NCBI RefSeq assembly: GCF_900060185.1
Contig: NZ_FIZY01000020.1
Location: 18,596-82,595, forward strand
Direction of reading: 5' to 3'
DNA length: 64,000 nucleotides
Source of the DNA: Grimontia marina
GTDB taxonomy: Bacteria > Pseudomonadota > Gammaproteobacteria > Enterobacterales > Vibrionaceae
Positions 30,042 to 37,262 of the stretch are shown here, in pieces. The position numbers were made by a program, and so were the translations under genes. Below the pieces are notes generated by a model. That model had not been told where the DNA came from. It saw nothing but the letters and a program-made list of their open reading frames with translations, and did not search any database. Within the stretch, counting starts at the first letter, position 1. The number at the start of each line of letters is the position of its first letter.

Positions 30042-30092
30042 AATATACGTAAACCACTAAGAGACTCAGACTTTAAGTGGCTTACGTATATT
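30042..30092. repeat. Large inverted repeat in the ubiC/fliL-like spacer
   Basis: AATATACGTAAACCACT (30042-30058) and its near-complement AGTGGCTTACGTATATT (30076-30092) form 17-base arms with one mismatch, separated by 17 bases. No U tract follows on either strand, so it is not an ordinary terminator. It sits where both divergent promoters should be. Confidence 0.8.
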
Positions 30093-30174
30093 GCGCTATT
30101 GTACAAGCTGTGCCTCGAAACGCGCAGCTAAACTACCATAAGAGATTGATGAAATCCGGGGTTTGGCAAAAACC

Positions 30175-30585
30175 ATGAAAAAAAATATCACTGCTGTTTT
30201 CGCCTTAATTGTGTCTCTGTTGTGTTCCCTTCCGACGCTGGCGAAAGAGGAAGAGAATGCCCCGCAGTTCAGCTATTTTACGCTTGAGCCAGAGATTACT
30301 ACCAACTTTATTACGGAAGGACGCAAACTTGGATTTATCAATGTCCGCGTTGACCTGATGGTGGACGACCCTTCACTGCTCCAGATGTTGGAGTATCACC
30401 AGCCGTTGATCCGCGACACCATTATTGAAGTGCTGAGTCAGGAAAATGAAGTAAGAGTGAAGTCTCTTTCCGGTCGCGAATCCATCCGCAAAGAGTGTAT
30501 GGAGCGCGTGAATGAGGTACTTCTAGCGGAAACCAATCAAAAAATGCTTTCTGATCTGCTATTTACTAAATACCTATATCAGTAA
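30175..30585 (+). CDS. FliL-like secreted/anchored protein
   Basis: The 136-residue product starts with a signal or anchor sequence (MKKNITAVFALIVSLLCSLPTLAKEE) and continues with a FliL-like periplasmic domain: FSYFTLEPEITTNFI, a GFINVRVDLMV strand, LEYHQPLIRDTIIEVLSQ and a C-terminal helix RKECMERVNEVLLAE. FliL proteins stabilise stators of the flagellar motor, but no flagellar genes are nearby, and orphan copies of this kind sit beside ubiC/glpD in Vibrio. The start at 30175 is uncertain; a TTG at 30163 lies closer to a G-rich stretch. Confidence 0.8.
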   Translation: MKKNITAVFALIVSLLCSLPTLAKEEENAPQFSYFTLEPEITTNFITEGRKLGFINVRVDLMVDDPSLLQMLEYHQPLIRDTIIEVLSQENEVRVKSLSGRESIRKECMERVNEVLLAETNQKMLSDLLFTKYLYQ

Positions 30586-30596
30586 TTGCTATCAGC

Positions 30597-30619
30597 AAAA
30601 AGGCGGCTTGTTAGCCGCC
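30597..30619 (-). terminator. Terminator after glpD
   Basis: GGCGGCT (30602-30608) pairs with AGCCGCC (30613-30619) around TGTT; leftward reading gives five U residues. Confidence 0.8.
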
Positions 30620-30642
30620 CTCTCGTAATTCTTTCTCTAAAC

Positions 30643-32184
30643 TCAAACGCTCGCCGCTTCATCCACCAATGGCGCGGATAAGCTTCGGCTAATGTAATCA
30701 GCAACCTGTTGTTGCTGTTCCTTAGAAAGGTACAAACCCAGTTTGGTCCGCCGCCACAGCAAATCTTCAGCATCCTGCACATATTCAGACGCCATCAGAT
30801 ATTCTACTTCGCGCTGTGACAGGCCTTCACCGAAGTCGAAACCCAAATCAGCAGCCGTCTTCACGCCATTCAGCCACACCCAGACCCGGCTACCATAGGT
30901 GGTCGCCAGCCGGTGAGCGGTAAAATCATCCATCCACGGGCATTCTTGTTTCAAACGCTGCTGCACATCGTCGAAGCCTGAAATATCCTCACCGCCAGGC
31001 AATACCTGATCTGCCGTCCAGTCTTTACCCATCTCAGGGAAGAAAGGCTCCAGTTTATTCACCGCTGCACGCGCCAGTTTCCGGTAGGTCGTCAGTTTGC
31101 CACCAAAAATCGTCAGCATTGGCGCATCACCGCCGTTTTCATCCAGGTCGAGGGTATAGTCACGGGTGATGGCTTGTGGAGAGTCAGATTCATCATCACA
31201 AAGCGGGCGCACGCCACTGTATCTCCACACCACATCATCCGTACTCAACTGACGTTTAAAGTGCTGGTTATAAACATTCAGCACATAATCGACTTCTTTC
31301 TGTTCAATCGCCACTTCACGTGGGTCGCCTTTGTATTCCACATCTGTCGTACCAATGATGGAGAAGCGGTCGAGATACGGCAGTACAAATACAATGCGGC
31401 CATCTTCGTTTTGCAGGATGTACGCTGATTCTTCGTTGTGAACGCGTGGCACAACCACGTGGCTGCCTTTGATAAGGCGAATGCCGCGAGGTGATTTGAG
31501 CGAGGTGCTATCGTCATAGAAGGATTTCACCCAAGGGCCGGCCGCATTCACTAACACTTTGCATCGGCGGCTGAAGACTTCTTGAGTCACAGTATCAAGG
31601 ATATCCACGCCCCAAACCTCACCGTTTCTCTCTGAGCGCACGACCTTACAGCGGTTACGCACTTCCGCGCCACGCTCGGCTGCGTCCATGACATTCAGGA
31701 TCACCAATCGCGCATCATCGACCCAGCAATCTGAGTATTCGAAACCCTTTGTCATTTCAGGCTTCAGAACAGAATCAGCACCAAAACGAAGTCCTTTGCT
31801 TGCTGGCAAAGTGGTGCGCTTTCCAAGATGGTCATACATAAACAGACCAATACGGATCATCCAGGCAGGGCGCAGGTGTGGGCGATGCGGTAAACGAAAA
31901 CGCATCGGCCAGGCAAGGAACGGGGCTTTTTTCAAAAGCACTTCACGCTCGGCCAAGGCTTCACTGACCAAACGAAATTCATAATGCTCGAGGTAACGAA
32001 GGCCGCCGTGAATAAGTTTGGAGCTGGCTGAAGACGTCGCAGAAGCAAAGTCGGCCGCTTCATAAAGGCCAACACTCAAGCCACGACCAGCAGCATCCGC
32101 AGCAATACCTGCGCCATTAATGCCGCCACCGACAACAATCACATCCAACACGTCGTTATTTTGATTTTCTTTTGCCTGTTCCAT
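30643..32184 (-). CDS. glpD: Aerobic glycerol-3-phosphate dehydrogenase
   Basis: GlpD oxidises sn-glycerol-3-phosphate to dihydroxyacetone phosphate and gives electrons to ubiquinone at the inner membrane. The 513-residue flavoprotein starts with the FAD-binding DVIVVGGGINGAGIAADAAGRG and has SSKLIHGGLRYLEHYEFRLV, HVVVPRV and the FGGKLTTYRKLARAAV block near residue 370. Length is close to E. coli GlpD (501). A GlpR-like operator lies just upstream, and glpR, glpG and glpE follow further upstream on the same strand, separated by a terminator. Confidence 0.97.
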   Translation of the reverse strand: MEQAKENQNNDVLDVIVVGGGINGAGIAADAAGRGLSVGLYEAADFASATSSASSKLIHGGLRYLEHYEFRLVSEALAEREVLLKKAPFLAWPMRFRLPHRPHLRPAWMIRIGLFMYDHLGKRTTLPASKGLRFGADSVLKPEMTKGFEYSDCWVDDARLVILNVMDAAERGAEVRNRCKVVRSERNGEVWGVDILDTVTQEVFSRRCKVLVNAAGPWVKSFYDDSTSLKSPRGIRLIKGSHVVVPRVHNEESAYILQNEDGRIVFVLPYLDRFSIIGTTDVEYKGDPREVAIEQKEVDYVLNVYNQHFKRQLSTDDVVWRYSGVRPLCDDESDSPQAITRDYTLDLDENGGDAPMLTIFGGKLTTYRKLARAAVNKLEPFFPEMGKDWTADQVLPGGEDISGFDDVQQRLKQECPWMDDFTAHRLATTYGSRVWVWLNGVKTAADLGFDFGEGLSQREVEYLMASEYVQDAEDLLWRRTKLGLYLSKEQQQQVADYISRSLSAPLVDEAASV

Positions 32185-32213
32185 TACACCCTCACGCTCA
32201 TACGAACATTTTA

Positions 32214-32231
32214 ACTTTCGTTTTCGAGCAT
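32214..32231. promoter_or_regulatory. Candidate GlpR operator before glpD
   Basis: Read leftward the 18 bases are ATGCTCGAAAACGAAAGT, resembling the E. coli GlpR operator pattern ATGTTCGATAACGAACAT. A further half-site, ATGTTCG, lies at 32203-32209. The assignment rests on remembered consensus. Confidence 0.5.
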
Positions 32232-32293
32232 TCTAGTACAAAAAAGCGCCATTCCCAACGACAAAATGAAGAAAAATCGCGCATTACGGGCAT

Positions 32294-32317
32294 AAAAAAA
32301 CCGCCATCAGGCGGTTT
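32294..32317 (-). terminator. Terminator after glpR
   Basis: AAACCGCC (32298-32305) pairs with GGCGGTTT (32310-32317) around ATCA, and seven U residues follow in the leftward direction. Confidence 0.85.
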
Positions 32318-32335
32318 CATCATCGAAAAAGAAAA

Positions 32336-33097
32336 TCACTCGACCATTTCTATTTGAGTTTCAGTATCTTGCAACCGCGCTTGCAGCGTTTCCGGTAAAG
32401 GCGCATTGGTGAAAAGCATATCGACTTGCGCAATGTCCCCGACGTTGACCATGGCGCTTCGGCCAAACTTGGTGTGGTCAACGGCCAGCATGACTGAGCG
32501 GCTGTTCTCCATAATAGCTTGCTTCACACGCACTTCGTGATAATCAAAATCTAAAAGGCTGCCGTCGAGGTCGATACCACTGATCCCCAGAATACCGAAA
32601 TCCAAACGGAACTGGGAAATGAAGTCCAGCGTCGCCTCCCCCATAATGCCACCATCACGGTTGCGCACTTCTCCGCCCGCCATGATGATGCGAAAGTCTT
32701 CTTTGGCCATCAGAATACTGGCTGCATTGAGGTTATTGGTCACAATGCGCAGATCTTCGTGGTTCAGCAGCGCACGCGCGACCGCTTCCGGCGTGGTACC
32801 GATGTCGATAAACAGGGTCGCACCATCTGGAATATGCGCCACAAGCGCCTGCGCCAACTTATTCTTGGCTTCGTGCTGCATAGCCTTGCGGGCGTCATAG
32901 GCGGTGTTAACAGAGCTGGAAGGGATGGTTGCGCCGCCATGCTGGCGACGAATTTTGTTCTCGGCCGCAAGTTCATTCAGGTCACGGCGGATGGTTTGGG
33001 GGCTGACATCAAAGTGAGCCACCAGATCGTCAGTGCTGACGTATCCTTTGCTTCGAACAAGATCGAGTATTTCCTGGTGGCGTAATGTCTGTTTCAC
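32336..33097 (-). CDS. glpR: Glycerol-3-phosphate regulon repressor
   Basis: GlpR is a DeoR-family repressor released by glycerol-3-phosphate. The 253-residue protein has the N-terminal HTH (about 5-55, GYVSTDDLVAHFDVSPQTIRR then DLNEL) and a C-terminal sugar-phosphate sensing domain with FIDIGTTPEAVARALL, the GGEVRNRDGGIMGEATLDF region and VDHTKFGRSAMV. The GTG at 33097 with AGGGGA upstream gives MKQTLRHQEILDLV, the E. coli-like start; an upstream start would add 11 unrelated residues. It is the third gene of glpEGR. Confidence 0.96.
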   Translation of the reverse strand: MKQTLRHQEILDLVRSKGYVSTDDLVAHFDVSPQTIRRDLNELAAENKIRRQHGGATIPSSSVNTAYDARKAMQHEAKNKLAQALVAHIPDGATLFIDIGTTPEAVARALLNHEDLRIVTNNLNAASILMAKEDFRIIMAGGEVRNRDGGIMGEATLDFISQFRLDFGILGISGIDLDGSLLDFDYHEVRVKQAIMENSRSVMLAVDHTKFGRSAMVNVGDIAQVDMLFTNAPLPETLQARLQDTETQIEMVE

Positions 33098-33191
33098 GGC
33101 ATCCCCTGCGAAAAAGTAAAAACCACCCACAGTTTACGTGGCTGCAGTGGGAATGCCAATCAGGCCAGTTCAAGGATGAGCAGAGCTCACA

Positions 33192-34028
33192 TTACCTCGC
33201 TTTTCGCAGTTTGGCGTCTATGAATCCAAGCGCACACCCTGACACCAGACCAAAAAGGTGTGCCATATTGGCAATGGCCATACCAAAGGGTTCGAAAAAG
33301 CCCACGGCAAGCCAAAGCAGCATAAAGCCAACATAGGCAGGTTCAATGGAAAGCCCACGTTCTGGGGCTAATGTGCCCATCAACCACAAGTATCCCAAAA
33401 GCGCATAAACTACACCGGTCATTCCACCGAAAGCGGGGCCTTCAAAGGCGTACTGACCAAGGCCGGAGAAAAGTGCTGTCAGCAGAAAAAGCTGCATTAG
33501 CTTGGCGCTACCACTGTGTTTTTCGATTTTGCCGCCGAGCACCCACCACCACAGCAGATTGAAAACAATGTGAGTCGCGGAGAAATGCAGCAAAGCGTGG
33601 GAGAACAATCGCCAAAGCTGCCATTGCTGATCGTCCGTCGCCGGGAAGTGAAGTAGAGAGAACACATCATTGCCGAAACCCAAAGTCAGTCCAGCATACA
33701 CCACAATACACACCACCATGATGGAGAGCGTGAAAGGCCCCGCATTTTGTTTGAGTGAAGTAAGCAGACCCTGGCGTGGGTAGAAAAACTTAGCAGTGCG
33801 GCTTTCGGCCATGTTCCAGGACGCAGCCTGATATTCCTCGTCGTCCGGGTTTTGAAGGAAAGTAGCGAGTTCGGCTTCAGCTTCAATCTGGTATTGGCTA
33901 TCAACCAGCCACAAGGCAAACAGCCCTTCCCCTTCCGGCATCATCTGAATTGAGATATTCCTTGATGCCATATAGTCGATAAAAGCCTGCGCGGCTCGGG
34001 GGTTGGAAAGTGCAGTCAGCCTTATCAT
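33192..34028 (-). CDS. glpG: Rhomboid protease GlpG with Thr in place of catalytic Ser
   Basis: GlpG is a six-helix intramembrane protease. The 278-residue protein has the cytoplasmic N-domain (1-70), the HIVFNLLWWWVLGG segment with oxyanion residues H153 and N157, and the catalytic-dyad histidine H257 in ANMAHLFGL. At the nucleophile position the family motif GxSG reads GMTG: the codon at 33417-33419 is ACC, Thr204, where E. coli has Ser201. Everything else expected of an active rhomboid is kept. It may be inactive, weakly active or a pseudoprotease. ATG 34028 follows an AGAGG. It lies between glpE and glpR. Confidence 0.94.
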   Translation of the reverse strand: MIRLTALSNPRAAQAFIDYMASRNISIQMMPEGEGLFALWLVDSQYQIEAEAELATFLQNPDDEEYQAASWNMAESRTAKFFYPRQGLLTSLKQNAGPFTLSIMVVCIVVYAGLTLGFGNDVFSLLHFPATDDQQWQLWRLFSHALLHFSATHIVFNLLWWWVLGGKIEKHSGSAKLMQLFLLTALFSGLGQYAFEGPAFGGMTGVVYALLGYLWLMGTLAPERGLSIEPAYVGFMLLWLAVGFFEPFGMAIANMAHLFGLVSGCALGFIDAKLRKAR

Positions 34029-34050
34029 AGTGCCTCTTTGTTGTTTGCAA

Positions 34051-34380
34051 TCAGATGCCCGATTCCACCGGCAAGGACTGTCGATGCCAAGCTTCAAATC
34101 CACCGTCTACACTGTACACCTGCTCAAAGCCTTGGTTAATCAAATATTGCGCCGCTCCCTGACTACTCACGCCGTGGTAACACATCACCAGTACAGGTTG
34201 TTCGTAATCCACGTCATTCATAAACTGCACAATAGAATCGTTGGTAAGGTGGAATGCGCCCTGTGGATGAGATAACTGAAATGACTGAGGATCCCGGATA
34301 TCCACCATCACAGCGTGATGATCATCACTTTTCAGCATCGCCAAAGCGTCCGTTACAGAGATATGCGCAAATTGTTCCAT
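34051..34380 (-). CDS. glpE: Thiosulfate sulfurtransferase GlpE
   Basis: GlpE is a single-domain rhodanese that transfers sulfane sulfur from thiosulfate to acceptors such as cyanide or thioredoxin. The 109-residue protein has [19 protein letters not shown], the active-site cysteine C67 in [12 protein letters not shown], and the C-terminal [11 protein letters not shown]. It is the first gene of glpEGR; glpG begins 22 bases downstream. Confidence 0.96.
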   Translation of the reverse strand: MEQFAHISVTDALAMLKSDDHHAVMVDIRDPQSFQLSHPQGAFHLTNDSIVQFMNDVDYEQPVLVMCYHGVSSQGAAQYLINQGFEQVYSVDGGFEAWHRQSLPVESGI

Positions 34381-34653
34381 GGGTTATTCCACTCCCGTCT
34401 AACCAGATCAACATACGTATCCCAGCTTAGCCTAGCTTCTGGGCACGTAAAACTGCATTGTACATGACTTTTTTCTTCTCCATGCCATGGAGAATGCAGG
34501 GGCTTTGTATGCTTTTTCGCCACCTGTGGAAAAGACTGTGGATTGCGTTGATAAAGTATGTTCTGAAAGCCGGATCCACTATATGTAGTGTTGATCGTAA
34601 TAAAACTGTGGAAAACATTTCTTGCAGGGTATTTGGGGGGGAATTTCATGCAC
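34381..34653. other. Intergenic region between glpE and the rpoH terminator
   Basis: This stretch carries the glpE promoter and two dyads: a perfect 19-base palindrome TTCTCCATGCCATGGAGAA at 34476-34494, and an imperfect one at 34573-34596 with CACTA/TAGTG inside flanking GATC sequences. No gene is evident. The palindromes have no adjacent U run and could be regulator sites. Confidence 0.5.
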
Positions 34654-34678
34654 AAAAAAACCGGCAAGTTGCCGGTTT
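34654..34678 (-). terminator. Terminator after rpoH
   Basis: AAACCGGC (34658-34665) pairs with GCCGGTTT (34671-34678) and a run of U residues follows on the leftward transcript. Confidence 0.85.
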
Positions 34679-34701
34679 TCTTCAGCTTATTGTTCTGGCA
34701 A

Positions 34702-35565
34702 TCACAAGGCGTCGCCAACCGATTCTTTCAGTTTACGCATCGCGTTCTTTTCAAGCTGACGGATACGTTCTGCAGATACCTGATAGTGATCAGCCAATTC
34801 CTGCAAGGTAGCTTTGTTGTCATCATCCAGCCAGCGTGAACGGATAATGTGCTGGCTACGCTCGTCAAGTCCGGACATAGCTTGCGCCAGACGACGATTC
34901 GCGTGGTCTTCCCAGTTTTGTGATTCCAGATTAGTAGCGACATCCGAGCCTTTATCTTCCAGATAGAAGACAGGAGCAATTGCACCGCCTTCACGCTCAT
35001 CATCATCTGCACCAGCGTCAAATCCAGCATCCTGTGCGGCAAGACGGGATTCCATCTCGCGCACTTCTGCCGCATCAACGCCCAGTTGTTCTGCGACCAT
35101 ATTCACTTCTTCGGCGTTGAACCAACCCAGACGCTTCTTAGACTTTCGCAGATTGAAGAATAACTTACGTTGCGCCTTGGTGGTCGCAACTTTCACAATA
35201 CGCCAGTTACGCAGAACGTACTCGTGAATTTCAGCTTTGATCCAGTGAACAGCGAAGGAAACTAGACGCACACCCACTTCTGGGTTAAAGCGCTTTACTG
35301 CCTTCATCAGGCCAATGTTACCTTCCTGCACCAAATCGGACACGGGTAATCCATAACCGGAATAACCACGGGCGATATGAACAACAAATCGCAGGTGAGA
35401 CAGGATCAGGCCTTTCGCCGCATCCAGATCTTCCTCATAGTGAAGACGTTCTGCCAGCTCACGCTCCTCGTCCGCAGACAGCATTGGATAGCCGTTTACC
35501 TGCTGTAAATAGCTATCAAGGCTATCTTGGGAGATGGGGGCCAGTGCATACATCTCTGTTGTCAT
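34702..35565 (-). CDS. rpoH: Heat-shock sigma factor sigma-32
   Basis: RpoH directs RNA polymerase to heat-shock promoters. The 287-residue protein has region 1.2 ([18 protein letters not shown]), region 2 ([21 protein letters not shown] and [32 protein letters not shown]), the RpoH box [15 protein letters not shown] (here [19 protein letters not shown]) and region 4 ([14 protein letters not shown] to [14 protein letters not shown]). The ATG at 35565 with GAGG six bases upstream is preferred over a GTG at 35571. A 7-base-stem hairpin (35598-35614) in the leader might contribute to thermal control of translation. It follows ftsYEX as in E. coli. Confidence 0.97.
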   Translation of the reverse strand: MTTEMYALAPISQDSLDSYLQQVNGYPMLSADEERELAERLHYEEDLDAAKGLILSHLRFVVHIARGYSGYGLPVSDLVQEGNIGLMKAVKRFNPEVGVRLVSFAVHWIKAEIHEYVLRNWRIVKVATTKAQRKLFFNLRKSKKRLGWFNAEEVNMVAEQLGVDAAEVREMESRLAAQDAGFDAGADDDEREGGAIAPVFYLEDKGSDVATNLESQNWEDHANRRLAQAMSGLDERSQHIIRSRWLDDDNKATLQELADHYQVSAERIRQLEKNAMRKLKESVGDAL

Positions 35566-35693
35566 TTTCACCTCTTTTCGACTTTATCGAACCATTCTTC
35601 GCTTTCGAAGCGAATGAGATACTCTACTCGAGTTCAAAAAAACTGCAAGTAGGCACCATTTTGTGACCTGCTTTTAATTGATAGGTTCAAATA

Positions 35694-36599
35694 TCAGACA
35701 GGTTCTATCTCTCTCATATGTTTTGCTGCAGCCAACCTGGCAGCCAGAAGTCCAATCAGCCCAGATACCATCAGCAAAATCAAACCTTCTTCCAAGCTCA
35801 GAGCAGAGAGCCTGAAACCGCTGTTATATAATGTAGCCAATTTTGCTACGGCTGCATCCATCAGCAGGCTATTCACCATGGTCACCAGCCAAGCAACAAT
35901 AGCTCCCGCCAAAGCCAGCCAAACGCCAGTGTATAAATAAGGACGTAGGATGTAGCTGTCAGTCGCACCCACCAGCTTCATAACCTGAATCTCTTCTTTC
36001 TGGCTTTGTACCTGCAGGCGCAGGGTATTGCCGATGATCAGGAATACTGCCATCAGCAATAGACCGGAAAACACCCAGGTTAATGTCAGCACCAGTGATT
36101 CAATGGCAGATAGGCGTTGCAGCCAATCGCTGTCGAGACGCACTTCTTCCACTTCAGATGTCGCGCGCAGTTTGGCCGCAAGGGCCGTTACCGCTGCAGC
36201 GTCATCAGTAGAGGGCGTCAACACCACCACTGCTGGCAGCGGATTATCATCCAAAAGGCTTACGGCTTCTTCAAACCCTTGGATCTGTCGAAGCTCAGTT
36301 AATCCCTGCTCCGGCGAAATAAATTCAGCAGTCGCCACTTCAGACCAGGCTGCAAGTTCTTCGCCAAAGGCCTCAGCGCGGCTTTCCGACACAGGGTTAA
36401 GATAGACTGTTAATTGGTTGGGAGCCTGCCACTCCTGCGTCACTGCAACGACGTTTTTCGCCAGCATAAACAGCGTGGCTGGCAGTGCCAGTGAAAACGC
36501 GAGAGCAAGAACCGTAAGCAGGTTCCCTAGTGGTTTCGCCATTAAATCGCGAAACGCCTGACCGCCCTGCTGTTTGTGCACAGAAATGAAGTTAGCCAC
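35694..36599 (-). CDS. ftsX: Cell division protein FtsX
   Basis: FtsX is the membrane partner of FtsE and couples septal peptidoglycan hydrolase activation to division. The 301-residue protein has four membrane helices: one near 28-50, a periplasmic domain of about 110 residues (VTQEWQAPNQLTVYL to VEEVRLDSDWLQRL), then three C-terminal helices including LQVQSQKEEIQVMKLVGATD, the FtsX signature. Its start overlaps the ftsE stop by 8 bases. Confidence 0.96.
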   Translation of the reverse strand: MANFISVHKQQGGQAFRDLMAKPLGNLLTVLALAFSLALPATLFMLAKNVVAVTQEWQAPNQLTVYLNPVSESRAEAFGEELAAWSEVATAEFISPEQGLTELRQIQGFEEAVSLLDDNPLPAVVVLTPSTDDAAAVTALAAKLRATSEVEEVRLDSDWLQRLSAIESLVLTLTWVFSGLLLMAVFLIIGNTLRLQVQSQKEEIQVMKLVGATDSYILRPYLYTGVWLALAGAIVAWLVTMVNSLLMDAAVAKLATLYNSGFRLSALSLEEGLILLMVSGLIGLLAARLAAAKHMREIEPV

Positions 36600-37257
36600 G
36601 TGTCACCTCCGACAGGTGACCCTGATTCAATTCAAAACGGCGCATGTCATAGCGGTTGAGTAGCGACGTATCGTGGGTGGCCATCAGTATGGTCACGCCC
36701 ACTTGGTTAAACTGGCGGAACAGTTCCATGATTTGTTGTGACAAATCTGCATCAAGATTACCCGTTGGCTCATCAGCCACCAGCACCATCGGGCGGTTAA
36801 CCACCGCACGGGCAATGCCCACGCGTTGCTGTTCACCACCGGAAAGCTGAATCGGCAAGCAGGCTGCCTTATCCAGCAAACCTACTTTATCCAGTGCCGC
36901 TGAGACACGTTTCTTAATGTCGTTTTCACTCGCCTGTTCGATGCGTAGCGGCAATGCCACGTTGTCGAACACACTTCTGTCCATAAGGAGCTTGTGATCC
37001 TGGAAAATCACACCGATATGGCGGCGCAGAAAAGGAATATCTTTTCGCGCAATACGTGAGATATCGTGGTCATTAAACAGAACTTGTCCGTCACTTGGCC
37101 GTTCAATCGCACACAGCAATTTCAGCAGGGTACTTTTCCCCGCACCCGAGTGACCGGTCAAAAATGCCATGTCACCCTTGGGTAAGTGAAAACTCACTTT
37201 TTGCAGTGCCTGCTGCCCACCGCGGTATGCCTTACTTACCTGCTGAAACTGGATCAC
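36592..37257 (-). CDS. ftsE: Cell division ATP-binding protein FtsE
   Basis: FtsE is the ABC-type ATPase of the FtsEX divisome complex. The 221-residue protein has Walker A GHSGAGKSTLLKLL, Q-loop VIFQDHKLL, signature LSGGEQQRVGIAR, Walker B VLVADEPTG and the H-loop MATHD. It lies 5 bases downstream of ftsY and overlaps ftsX, giving the coupled ftsY-ftsE-ftsX order. Confidence 0.97.
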   Translation of the reverse strand: MIQFQQVSKAYRGGQQALQKVSFHLPKGDMAFLTGHSGAGKSTLLKLLCAIERPSDGQVLFNDHDISRIARKDIPFLRRHIGVIFQDHKLLMDRSVFDNVALPLRIEQASENDIKKRVSAALDKVGLLDKAACLPIQLSGGEQQRVGIARAVVNRPMVLVADEPTGNLDADLSQQIMELFRQFNQVGVTILMATHDTSLLNRYDMRRFELNQGHLSEVTRG

Positions 37258-37262
37258 GCCTA

